Positions 7,990-17,091 of a stretch of DNA of 64,000 nt are shown here, one piece after another (the stretch's first letter is position 1; every line of letters begins with the position of its first letter). A program made the translations under genes and the position numbers. Origin of the DNA: Acidobacteriota bacterium (lineage in GTDB: Bacteria; Acidobacteriota; Vicinamibacteria; Vicinamibacterales; JAKQTR01); contig JAKQTR010000030.1 of the NCBI GenBank assembly GCA_029562975.1, positions 310,001 through 374,000 on the forward strand, read 5' to 3'. Below the pieces are notes generated by a model. That model had not been told where the DNA came from, did no database searches, and was given only the letters and a program-made list of their open reading frames with translations.

Positions 7990-9202
7990 GATAGGCCTCC
8001 AGGGCGGCCGGAAACGGGGCGAGCGCCCGCTCGAAAATGCCGAGCGAGTAGGCGATGGTCAGGCCGTAGTTCGTAATGGGCACGCCAGCTTCGCGGCACC
8101 TCCCGATCCGCGAGAGCATCTCGCGGCGGTTGCCCGTGCAGTTCCCGCAGTGGACGACCAGCCGGTAGGGCGACAGGTCGGCCGGGAAGTCGCGCCCCTG
8201 CACGTGAGCGATGTCGAGCGCCGCGCCGACGTACTGCGTCAGCCACCGCGGGATCTTCACGCGGCCGATGTCGTCGCCTATCGGGTGGTGGGTGCACGTC
8301 TCGGCGATGAGCACCCGGTCACCGCTCCGGAGTCCCTCGATCGCCATGGTCCCGCGGACCTGCTCGGCCAAGTCACCCTGGAACCGCGCCATCAGGATCG
8401 AGAACGACGTCATCGGCACGTCGGCCGGCACCTCGGCGGCGACTGCCGCGAAGGCCTGCGAGTCGGTCACAACGAGGGCCGGAGGCCGCGCGAGGCCCTC
8501 CAGCGTCCGCCTCAGGTCGCGCTCCCGCGTCACGAGCGCCACGCTCCCGCCGTCAAGCAGGTCGCGGATGGTCATCACCTGCGGCAGGATCAGCCGGCCC
8601 TTCGGGGCTTCCTTGTCGATGGGCACGACGAGGACGGCCATCTCGCCAGGCGGCACGAGGTCCGCGATCACGCGCCGGTTGTCGAAGAAGTCCGCGGGCG
8701 CGAGGCGCAGCAGCGCCTCCCTGAGATCGCCGACGCCGGCGCCGGTCAGCGCCGACAGGGCGACCAGCGCGTCCGCTTTCGGCCGCAGGCGGCCGCGCTC
8801 CTCGTCGGGCAGCGGCTGCGAGTCGATCTTGTTCACGGCGAGGACCACGGGCAGCGACCGCCTCTTCAGCTCGTCCACGAGGCGCGCTTCGAAAGGCCCC
8901 CAGGCCCCCGGTTCCGTGACGATGATCCCGATGTCCACGCGATCGAGGACGGCGCGCGTCCGCTGCAGCCGCAACTCGCCGAGCGCGCCTTCGTCGTCGA
9001 TGCCGGCGGTGTCGACGAAGAGCACCGGCCCCAGCGGGAGCAGCTCCATCGGCTTCTCGACGGGGTCCGTCGTCGTGCCGGCGACGTTCGAGACGATGGA
9101 CACCTGCTGGCGTGTGATGGCGTTCAGCAGCGAGGACTTGCCCACGTTGCGCCGACCGAAGAGGCCGATGTGGAGTCGCAGGGCCCTGGGCGCGGCCTGC
9201 AT
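7973..9202 (-). CDS. hydF: [FeFe]-hydrogenase maturation GTPase HydF
   Basis: HydF is the scaffold and carrier of the H-cluster precursor. The 409-residue protein has an N-terminal GTPase domain: P-loop GRRNVGKSS at 16-24, VDTAG near 63 and NKID at 124. A dimerisation domain follows, then a C-terminal [4Fe-4S] domain with C303-T-H305 and H351-C352-x2-C355, the CxH...HCxxC pattern of HydF. All key residues are present. It is preceded by a small ORF whose stop overlaps its ATG (TGATG) and is followed by hydE with a 17-base overlap. Confidence 0.95.
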   Translation of the reverse strand: MQAAPRALRLHIGLFGRRNVGKSSLLNAITRQQVSIVSNVAGTTTDPVEKPMELLPLGPVLFVDTAGIDDEGALGELRLQRTRAVLDRVDIGIIVTEPGAWGPFEARLVDELKRRSLPVVLAVNKIDSQPLPDEERGRLRPKADALVALSALTGAGVGDLREALLRLAPADFFDNRRVIADLVPPGEMAVLVVPIDKEAPKGRLILPQVMTIRDLLDGGSVALVTRERDLRRTLEGLARPPALVVTDSQAFAAVAAEVPADVPMTSFSILMARFQGDLAEQVRGTMAIEGLRSGDRVLIAETCTHHPIGDDIGRVKIPRWLTQYVGAALDIAHVQGRDFPADLSPYRLVVHCGNCTGNRREMLSRIGRCREAGVPITNYGLTIAYSLGIFERALAPFPAALEAYRAALV

Positions 9203-9306
9203 CAGGCCTCCTCCTGCCGTGCGCCTGCCCGGAGCGGGCGGATGCCGTGACGCGCCTCGTCCGGCATGTTGCGCGTCCCAATCCCGTCGTGTCCGCGTCG
9301 CGGCAT
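9202..9306 (-). CDS. Possible 34-residue peptide coupled to hydF
   Basis: A small ORF with ATG at 9306 has a strong GGAGGAG ribosome site at 9315-9321, eight bases ahead of the start. Its TGA overlaps the hydF ATG as TGATG. A -10 box at 9331-9336 would put the transcript start just upstream. The predicted peptide is basic, begins MPRRGHDGIG and ends RQEEA, and resembles nothing I know. The length alone is not significant in such GC-rich DNA. The translation signals are what argue for it, as a leader or coupling ORF for hydF. Confidence 0.4.
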   Translation of the reverse strand: MPRRGHDGIGTRNMPDEARHGIRPLRAGARQEEA

Positions 9307-9330
9307 GGCCCGGTCTCCTCCGTTCACCCG

Positions 9331-9336
9331 ATCATA
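9331..9336 (-). promoter_or_regulatory. Candidate -10 of the hydF-hydE unit
   Basis: TATGAT on the minus strand, 25 bases ahead of the small ORF start. There is no convincing -35, so the site is tentative. Confidence 0.35.
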
Positions 9337-9407
9337 CCTCGCGGCGGGAACCGCCCACGGCCTGGTCGGCGCCGTCGGGCGGGTCCGGTCCAGGCCGCGA
9401 GAGGCCC

Positions 9408-9413
9408 TATAAT
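9408..9413 (+). promoter_or_regulatory. Candidate -10 (TATAAT) of the nitroreductase gene
   Basis: A perfect TATAAT, 33 bases before the nitroreductase ATG, leaves room for the GGGAGG ribosome site. No clear -35 is seen in the GC-rich sequence upstream. Confidence 0.45.
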
Positions 9414-9446
9414 GCGGGCAGCGGTCGCCCCCGGGAGGCCTGGGAC

Positions 9447-10079
9447 ATGGAGTTCAGAACACTCGTCGAGCAGCGCGCCACCGTCCGCCAGTTCCTGCCT
9501 GATCCCGTGGACCCCGCCGACGTGTGCGAGATGGTCCGCCTGGCGGGCCTTGCGCCGAGCCCGAACAACTCGCAGCCGTGGCAGTTCATCGCGATCTCGC
9601 GGCGCTCGACCCTCGAGCAGATGGCCGCCGCCGTCCGCAACCGCCTCGAGGACCTGCTGCCGCGGCCCGCCGACGAGGACGCGAGGCGCGCCGGACGCCG
9701 CGTAGAGCGCTTCTCGACGTTCTTCGCCCACGCCCCGCTGGTCATCGCGGTCGCCCTCGAGCCGTACGAGTCGGTCATCGAAGGCGCCTTGCGCGGGTCG
9801 GCCGTGACGAAGGCGCGGGTGAACGCGATGCGGGGCTACCCGGACATCCAGTCGGTCGGCGCGGCGATCGAGCACCTGCTGCTGGCCGCCGAGGAGATGG
9901 GATACGGGGGCTGCTGGCTGACCGGCCCGATCGTGGCCCGGACGGCGATCGAGCGCCTGCTGGGCGTCAAGGCCCCGGCCCGCCTGATCGCCCTCGTGGC
10001 GATCGGGCGGCCGAAGGACGAGGGAGCCCGGCGGCGCGACCGGAAGCGCGTCGAGGAGATCCTGCGTTTCGTCGACTGA
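9447..10079 (+). CDS. Nitroreductase-family flavoprotein
   Basis: A 210-residue FMN oxidoreductase of the nitroreductase superfamily. It has the N-terminal QRATVRQF phosphate-binding Arg motif, the ASPNNSQPW-type loop (APSPNNSQPWQF) and a GCWLTGPI segment in the C-terminal half. Such enzymes use NAD(P)H to reduce nitro compounds, quinones or flavins as cytoplasmic dimers. The ATG at 9447 has GGGAGG eight bases ahead. It lies within the hydrogenase locus but on the opposite strand and converges with hydA (21 bases between stops). A role with the hydrogenase is possible but not shown. Confidence 0.85.
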   Translation: MEFRTLVEQRATVRQFLPDPVDPADVCEMVRLAGLAPSPNNSQPWQFIAISRRSTLEQMAAAVRNRLEDLLPRPADEDARRAGRRVERFSTFFAHAPLVIAVALEPYESVIEGALRGSAVTKARVNAMRGYPDIQSVGAAIEHLLLAAEEMGYGGCWLTGPIVARTAIERLLGVKAPARLIALVAIGRPKDEGARRRDRKRVEEILRFVD

Positions 10080-10100
10080 CGGCGCGCGGCGGCGCGCTCC

Positions 10101-12035
10101 CTATCCGATGTGCTTCCCCCTCGCCGTGTAGTGCGTGTGGAGCAGCTCGTGCGCGAGGTGGCCGCACGGGCCGTCGGTGAAGAACTCGCTGTAGAGCCTC
10201 GCGACGGCGGGGTTCTCGTGGGACTTCCGCACGTCCGACTCCATGTCCTCGGCGTAGATCGCCCGGGCCCGCGCCGCGCGGATCTCGGGCGAGGTCGGGA
10301 TCGGCTGTCCGCCGCCGCCGATGCAGCCGCCCGGGCAGGCCATGAACTCGATGAAGTGGCACTCGCTGAGCTTCCCGCCGGCCTTGATGTCCTCCAGGAC
10401 CTTGTGGGCGTTCGCCGTGCCGTGGGCGACGGCCAGCTTCAGCGTCGCGCCTTTCAGGAACTCGAACGTCGGGATGACGTGCCGGATGAGGGCGGGCACC
10501 TCGTCGGCAACCTGCGTGATCGGCAGCTCGACGTACCGCACGCCGTCGAACCCGCGCACGGGGACGATGTTGGCGTGCTCGAAGAGCTTTTCGACCTTCC
10601 GTCCGGTCACCAGCTCGAGCACGGTCCGGAGGGCCGCCTCCATGACGCCCCCGGTCGCGCCGAAGATCACGCCCGACCCGGTCCGGTCGCCGAAGGGATC
10701 GTCGAAGCCGCTCTTCGGCATGTCCGGGAGGTGGATGCCGGCCTCCATGATCATCTGGGCCAGCTCCCGGGTCGTCAGGCCGTAGTCGACGTCCTTGAAC
10801 CCGCTGCCGGCCATCTCCGGCCGGTTGCACTCGAATTTCTTCGCTGAGCAGGGCATCAGGGCGACGGTGACGATGTCCTTCGGATCGATGTTGTGGGTCT
10901 TGGCGTAGTAGGTCTTGATGACCGCGCCGAACATCTGCTGCGGGCTCTTGGCCGACGACAGGTTGGGGATGTACTCGGGATAGAAGTGCTCGAGGTACTT
11001 CACCCATCCCGGCGAGCAGCTGGTGAACTGCGGGAACGCCGCCGGCTCCTGCTTCACGAGCGCCCGGTACAGGCGGCCGAGAAGCTCCGTGCCCTCCTCG
11101 ATGATGGTCAGGTCGGCGCTGAAGTTCGTGTCGAACACCTTGTCGAAGCCGCAGAGCCTGAGGGCGGTGTTCAGCTGGAACGTCAGGGGCGTGCCGGGCT
11201 CGCACCCGAAGCACTCGCCGATCCCGGCCCTCGGGCTCGGCGCCGTCTGGATGACGACGTGCTTGGTCGGGTCGTCGATGGCGCGCCAGACCTCGTCGGA
11301 CGTGTCGTTGGCGTGCAGCGCGCCCGTCGGGCACCGGTTGATGCACTGGCCGCAGTTGATGCAGACGACGCCGGCGAGGGGCTTGTCGAGGAAGGTCGAG
11401 ATGCGGGTCCGGTTGCTGCGCCCCACCGCCTCGAGCGTGCCCACCTCCTGCACGTCGATGCAGGTGCGGACGCACCGGCGGCACAGGATGCACTTGTCCA
11501 TGTCGCGGATGACGGAGTAGCTCGACTCGTCCTTCGGGTACTGCGACTCGGTGACGTGGCCGAAGCGGTAGAAGTCGACGCCGTACTCCTTGGCCAGCGA
11601 CTGCAGTTCGCAGTTGTTGTTGCGCTTGCAGCTATAGCACTCGCCGTAGTGCGTCGACAGCAGCAGGTCGAGGATATGGCGCCTCGCCTGCCGCACCTTC
11701 CGCGTGTGCGTCTTGACCTTCAGCGACCCGGTGATCGGGTAGGCGCAGGCGGCCTGGAGCGTCCGCTGCCCTTCGACCTCGACGACACAGATGCGGCAAA
11801 CCCCCGCGACGCACAGGTCGGGATGGTGGCAGAGCGTCGGGATGCGGATCCCGATCTGCCGCGCCGCCTCCAGCACGGTCGTTCCCATCGGGACCTTGAC
11901 GTCCGTCCCGTCGATGGTGACCGTGATCTGGCCGCCGATCATCTGCAGCACGTCCGGCGGCGCGGCCACCTGCTGGATGCGCTGGCTGCTCGGCGCGCGC
12001 GACGTGTCCTGTCCGGCCTTCACTTCTCCGCTCAT
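10101..12035 (-). CDS. hydA: [FeFe]-hydrogenase catalytic subunit, NAD(P)H-linked multimeric type (HydA/HndD)
   Basis: This subunit makes or oxidises H2 at the H-cluster. The 644 residues hold a plant-type [2Fe-2S] domain (C69, C80, C83, C97), a His-ligated [4Fe-4S] site (H129, C133, C136, C142), two ferredoxin clusters (C182-C192 and C225-C235) and the catalytic domain. L2 is MPCSAKKFE (C396) and L3 is FMACPGGCIGGGGQP (C567, C571). L1 reads TSCSPGW (338-344), not TSCCPxW: the proton-path Cys is kept (C340), but the next position, the cluster ligand in clostridial CpI, is Ser341. The proton-path Glu and Ser residues are kept (EEGTEL, NLSSAKSP). An extra C275/C278 pair (GECFGCEPG) precedes L1. 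No C-terminal [2Fe-2S] domain is present. Confidence 0.95.
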   Translation of the reverse strand: MSGEVKAGQDTSRAPSSQRIQQVAAPPDVLQMIGGQITVTIDGTDVKVPMGTTVLEAARQIGIRIPTLCHHPDLCVAGVCRICVVEVEGQRTLQAACAYPITGSLKVKTHTRKVRQARRHILDLLLSTHYGECYSCKRNNNCELQSLAKEYGVDFYRFGHVTESQYPKDESSYSVIRDMDKCILCRRCVRTCIDVQEVGTLEAVGRSNRTRISTFLDKPLAGVVCINCGQCINRCPTGALHANDTSDEVWRAIDDPTKHVVIQTAPSPRAGIGECFGCEPGTPLTFQLNTALRLCGFDKVFDTNFSADLTIIEEGTELLGRLYRALVKQEPAAFPQFTSCSPGWVKYLEHFYPEYIPNLSSAKSPQQMFGAVIKTYYAKTHNIDPKDIVTVALMPCSAKKFECNRPEMAGSGFKDVDYGLTTRELAQMIMEAGIHLPDMPKSGFDDPFGDRTGSGVIFGATGGVMEAALRTVLELVTGRKVEKLFEHANIVPVRGFDGVRYVELPITQVADEVPALIRHVIPTFEFLKGATLKLAVAHGTANAHKVLEDIKAGGKLSECHFIEFMACPGGCIGGGGQPIPTSPEIRAARARAIYAEDMESDVRKSHENPAVARLYSEFFTDGPCGHLAHELLHTHYTARGKHIG

Positions 12036-12112
12036 CGTTCACCTCGGCACCGGGCGCCAGTCCCGGTGGCATCGCTTGCGTCAACGGCTCCCGTCCCGCC
12101 GGCGCGGCCGCC

Positions 12113-13318
<1,206 letters not shown>

Positions 13319-13333
13319 CTCGGCCTCCTCTCC

Positions 13334-13846
13334 CTACGCGTGCGCGGCCTGCGTCGCGTGCGCCCCGAACACGCTGCGGCATTCCTCGATGATCCGGTGC
13401 GCCTGCTCGGCGGTGACGCGGGTGTAGACCCGGTCGTTCACCAGGAGCGCCGGGCCCTGATCGCACATGCCCAGGCAGCTGGCCCACTCGAGGCTGAAGC
13501 GCCCGTCCGGCGTCGTCTCGCCGAAGGCGATGCCCAGCTCGTTCTCGAGCTGCTTCGCCACGCGCGCCTTGCCGGCCAGGTCGCACGAGATGGTCTGGCA
13601 GAGCCGGATCTGGAAGCGGCCCTTGGGCTCGTGGTGCAGGAAGGCGTAGAAGGACACGACGCCGTAGACCTCGGACGGGTGGATGCCAAGCTCGTCGGCC
13701 ACCACCTGCATCGCGAAGTCCGTGATGGACGCGTACTTCTCCTGCAGCTCCTGGAGCACCGGCATCAGCGCCGCACGCGTCCGGCCGTGGCGGGCGACGA
13801 GCGCGCGGATCTCCTCCTGCAGCTTCTGTTGCTGGCTGACTAGCAT
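13334..13846 (-). CDS. hydC: Hydrogenase NuoE-like [2Fe-2S] subunit (HydC)
   Basis: A 170-residue thioredoxin-fold [2Fe-2S] protein of the NuoE/HydC/HndA family. The four ligands are C83, C88, C124 and C128 (LCQTISC and CLGMC), and the helical N-terminal part has LQELQEKY and the DELGIHPSEVYGV block. It relays electrons between the flavin subunit and the hydrogenase. I chose the ATG at 13846 over a long upstream extension, because the extension is only a shadow of the receiver gene and a GGGAG ribosome site fits this start. It overlaps the receiver gene by seven bases, which ties the signalling genes to the hydrogenase operon. Confidence 0.93.
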   Translation of the reverse strand: MLVSQQQKLQEEIRALVARHGRTRAALMPVLQELQEKYASITDFAMQVVADELGIHPSEVYGVVSFYAFLHHEPKGRFQIRLCQTISCDLAGKARVAKQLENELGIAFGETTPDGRFSLEWASCLGMCDQGPALLVNDRVYTRVTAEQAHRIIEECRSVFGAHATQAAHA

Positions 13847-14235
13847 GTCGTGTCTCCCTGCGTCCCCTGCTTCAGCAGCCCGTTGACCGTCTTCAGCAGG
13901 TCTTCGGGCCGGACCGGCTTCTCGAAGAACGCGTCCACGGGCACCAGGTCGTTGTCGCGGCCGTAGTCGAGCCCCGTCACCTTGCCCACGCTCGTCAGCA
14001 TGACAATGGGGATCGTCACGCCCGCGCGGCGCAGGTCCTGCGCCATGGCGATGCCGTCGTCCGGCTGCTCCATCATCACGTCGAGTACCATCAGATCGGG
14101 CGAGAAGGCCTCGAGGGCGGCCATCCCTTCGTCCCGGTTCGCCGCGGTCCGGACCTCGTGCTGCTCCCGCTTCAGGAAGAGCGACAGCGCGAAGGTGATA
14201 TCGGGGTCGTCGTCCACTACGAGGATCTTTGCCAT
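13840..14235 (-). CDS. Single-domain response regulator (receiver only)
   Basis: A 131-residue CheY-like receiver with no output domain. The phosphorylation site is complete: acidic pocket D8-D10, phosphoacceptor D52 in LMVLDVMM, T81 in VMLTS and K106 in FFEKP. Its last codons overlap hydC by seven bases, so translation is probably coupled. Lacking a DNA-binding domain, it may act through protein contact or as a phosphorelay intermediate. The obvious partner is the histidine kinase encoded just upstream. Confidence 0.9.
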   Translation of the reverse strand: MAKILVVDDDPDITFALSLFLKREQHEVRTAANRDEGMAALEAFSPDLMVLDVMMEQPDDGIAMAQDLRRAGVTIPIVMLTSVGKVTGLDYGRDNDLVPVDAFFEKPVRPEDLLKTVNGLLKQGTQGDTTC

Positions 14236-14426
14236 TGAAACGCTCCCTGGTCGGTGCGGTCCGCGGAGATCCGGGCGCCCGGCGCCAGCCGGTCCTCGGC
14301 CCCTGCATCACACGGGTCCATCCCTCGCGCACCGGCCGCCGGCGGCGCCGGCGCGCGGCTGTGGATCGGACTCCGCGGCAACGCTCGGGGATTGACGGGC
14401 GGCGTGCGGGGATCCAGCCGGGGGCC

Positions 14427-16382
14427 TCATCGGCCGGCGGCGCGACCGCCTGAGGGGGCGGCTGGCAGCCTCGCCCGGCCACGCTCATCATAGCCGGGGG
14501 CCGACGGAGGAATCAACTCGCCTTCGCCCGCGTCCGGCATGCGGCCGCCCTGGGCGAGATCCGGCGCGGCGGGCCAGGTCACCGTCATCGTCGTCCCCCG
14601 CCCTTCCTCGCTCTCGACGGCGATCTCCCCGCCGTGGCGCACGACGAGCAGCTTCACGATGGCGAGTCCAAGGCCGGTCCCCGGCTCGCCGCCGGCCTTG
14701 GCGTTCGCTGCGCGGTAGAACTCGTTGAACAGGAACGGCAGGGCCGACTTCGGGATGCCGATGCCCGAATCGGCGACGTCGACGCGAATGCGCCCGTCGC
14801 CCCGCTGCATCCGCACCCGGACCTCGCCCCTGGCGGTGTACTTGACGGCGTTGCCCACGAGGTTCACGAACACGCGCTCGAGGTCCCTGCGATCCGCGAT
14901 GAGGTGGAGCGCTTCGGGCGGCTGATCCAGCCTCAGGGCCACGCCTTTTGCCGCGCCGACGGGCCGGAAGCGGTCGATGATCTCGGCGACGAGCCCGCCG
15001 AGATCGAGGCGCTCGGGCGCCGACTGCTCCAGGCCGGCCTTGCCGGCGGCCAGATCCAGCAGGTCGTCGATGAGCTCGTGGAGGCTCGCGAGGCGGCGCT
15101 GGGCGCGCACGACCACGTCCTGCTGCTCGGGCGTCAGCGGCCCGGCGTAGCCCTCCGCCAGCGTCATCAGCAGGCTCTCGGTCACACGCACCGGCGAGCG
15201 GAGCTCGTGGGTCGTGATCCGGAGGAACTTCGACTTGTCCCGGTCGAGATCGGCCAGCAGCCGGTACGCCTTGGCGTTCTCGATGGCCACGGCGCCGTGG
15301 GCCGCCATCGCCTGCAGGTAGGCGACGTCTTCGGCGTTGAAGACGTGGCCCGGGGCGCCGTACGCGCGCAGCACGCCGATCGGCCCGGTGCGGCCCTTGA
15401 TGACCACGCTGAGCATCGAGGCGATGCGCTCGTCGCGGGCGAGCTCGGGGTGGAAGACCCGCGGGTCGCCGCCGACGTCCGTCACGTGCACGACGCCGCT
15501 GCGCAGGGTGTCCTGGTCGAGCGTCGAACGCGCGTACTCGGCGGGCACCTCGTCCCGGTACGTGTCGCTCAGCCCCCAGCTGGCGGCGAACTCGACTTGC
15601 GAGTGGCTCTGGTCGATGAGGCGGATGGCAGCGGCCTTGCACGTGAGCACGCGCGCGGCGGCCTCGACGATCCGCTCGAGCACGGCCGTGATGTCCAGCG
15701 TCGAGGTCACGTCGCGCACGCCGTCGTAGAGGCCCTTCAGCTCGGCCTCCCGGCGGCGCAGGCGCTTCGCGATCGACACGCAGAAGTACGCCATCACGTA
15801 GCACGACGTCGCGAAGAACACCAGGACGGCGCCGACGTACAGCGGGTCGCGGTACCGCGCCGCCTGGACGAGGGACACGTGCGGCAGGACGCCGGCGTAC
15901 TCGAGCACCGCCACGCCGCCCACGAGCACCGGGGCCAGCGTGACGTACAGGAAGACGTGCTGGTGCGGCAGCAGCAGCGACGAGATCGTGATGTGGAACA
16001 GGAAGAAGCTGATGGCCGGGCTCTCGATCCCGCCGGACGAGGCGACAAGGACCGTCATGGCCCCCCAGTCGAGGGCGACCTGCGCGCGCACGAGGTACTC
16101 GAACCCGCTCGTGGCCTCCGGCCGCGAGCGCTGCAGCCAGGCGAGCACCCACGACAGGACGAGGTTGTAGAGCAGGATGCCGGCGCCCACGAGCAGGATC
16201 GGCGCGGCGGGAAGCTGCTCCGGCAGCGCCACCCGCACCACCACGGAGGCGAGGACGACGGCGGCGCCGGCCACCCAGCGGAGGGAGATCAGCCAGCCGA
16301 GGCTGTTCGCGAGCTCCTGCTCGACGAAGGATCGGCCGCGCCCGCGCGGGACGGGAGACGCATCGTCGGCGGGTGAGATCAT
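14427..16382 (-). CDS. Membrane histidine kinase with GAF domain
   Basis: The 651-residue sensor kinase has about six membrane segments in residues 30-205, a GAF domain around 226-372, the dimerisation/phosphoacceptor helix with H392 in THELRSPV, and a full ATP-binding domain: the N-box NLVGNAVKYT, DSGIGIPK, and an F-box followed by GTGLGLAIVK. The start at 16382 has an AAGGGAAG ribosome site and follows the first receiver by 29 bases. The GAF or membrane part may sense redox or a small ligand, but the signal is unknown. A 191-base gap separates it from the second receiver and holds no gene. Confidence 0.92.
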   Translation of the reverse strand: MISPADDASPVPRGRGRSFVEQELANSLGWLISLRWVAGAAVVLASVVVRVALPEQLPAAPILLVGAGILLYNLVLSWVLAWLQRSRPEATSGFEYLVRAQVALDWGAMTVLVASSGGIESPAISFFLFHITISSLLLPHQHVFLYVTLAPVLVGGVAVLEYAGVLPHVSLVQAARYRDPLYVGAVLVFFATSCYVMAYFCVSIAKRLRRREAELKGLYDGVRDVTSTLDITAVLERIVEAAARVLTCKAAAIRLIDQSHSQVEFAASWGLSDTYRDEVPAEYARSTLDQDTLRSGVVHVTDVGGDPRVFHPELARDERIASMLSVVIKGRTGPIGVLRAYGAPGHVFNAEDVAYLQAMAAHGAVAIENAKAYRLLADLDRDKSKFLRITTHELRSPVRVTESLLMTLAEGYAGPLTPEQQDVVVRAQRRLASLHELIDDLLDLAAGKAGLEQSAPERLDLGGLVAEIIDRFRPVGAAKGVALRLDQPPEALHLIADRRDLERVFVNLVGNAVKYTARGEVRVRMQRGDGRIRVDVADSGIGIPKSALPFLFNEFYRAANAKAGGEPGTGLGLAIVKLLVVRHGGEIAVESEEGRGTTMTVTWPAAPDLAQGGRMPDAGEGELIPPSAPGYDERGRARLPAAPSGGRAAGR

Positions 16383-16411
16383 CTTCCCTTCCACCGGGAA
16401 CGGACGGGCCG

Positions 16412-16834
16412 CTACTTCGTGAAGGTCCAGCCGCCGCAGAGGGTGCGCACCGTCGTGACGAGGTCCTCCGGCTTGATGGGCTTGTCCACGAAGCGGTCCA
16501 CCGGCAGCCACTGGTCGTCGCGGTCGCGATCCGAGAACCGGCGGTGGTAGCCCTGGGCCTCGTTCTCGGCGTTCACCGAGGTGAGCATCAGCAGCGGGAT
16601 GCGCCTCGTGCGCTCGTCCTGCCGGAGCGCCCGCGCCAGCAGGAAGCCCTCCGTTGGCGTCCGCATCATCACGTCGAGCACGGCTGCGTCGATCGGAGTG
16701 GTGGTGGCGATGCGCATCGCCTCGTCCGAGTTCTCGGCCGTCAGTACGTCGAACCCCTCGCCCTCGAGCGTGATCCGGTAGATGTCGAGCAGGTCCAGAT
16801 CGTCGTCCACGAGCAGCACGGTTTTCGCAGCCAT
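16412..16834 (-). CDS. Single-domain response regulator (receiver only)
   Basis: A 140-residue receiver with D54 in AVLDVMM, T85 in LMLTS and K118 in FVDKP, and no output domain. The loop between T85 and K118 is longer than usual and rich in Asp/Arg (RRFSDRDRDDQW). It shares this length and style with the receiver before hydC, suggesting duplication. It is the first gene of the kinase-hydrogenase run, with a GGGAGG ribosome site ahead of the ATG at 16834. No clear promoter can be picked from the GC-rich 257-base gap to iadA, which also holds no gene. Confidence 0.9.
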   Translation of the reverse strand: MAAKTVLLVDDDLDLLDIYRITLEGEGFDVLTAENSDEAMRIATTTPIDAAVLDVMMRTPTEGFLLARALRQDERTRRIPLLMLTSVNAENEAQGYHRRFSDRDRDDQWLPVDRFVDKPIKPEDLVTTVRTLCGGWTFTK

Positions 16835-17091
16835 CACCCGTCCTCCCTGCGCGCCGGTCACCCGGGGGCGTGAGGGGCCGTCGCGCGGCCGTCCCCGCGC
16901 GGGCGGCGACGCGAGGCCCCGGCAAGGCGCACGCGCCAGCCGGCCGCCGGACCCGCCGGCGCGCCCGCGCACGCGATCCGGAGCATCATCGCCAGTCCGC
17001 GCGAATTCCGCAAGTCCGCAGGAGCGCGGCGGCCGGCCCGCGCCTCCGCGCGCGTGCGCTCCGGCGCGGCCGCCGAGGTAGACTGGTTCCC

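Noticed and set aside
9447-10079. Nitroreductase as a third hydrogenase maturation factor
   Set aside because: It is on the opposite strand with its own -10 box, and nothing in the sequence links it to H-cluster assembly.
13334-14491. Longer hydC start fused to upstream sequence
   Set aside because: The extension covers the receiver gene in another frame and lacks any domain pattern; the ATG at 13846 fits HydC.
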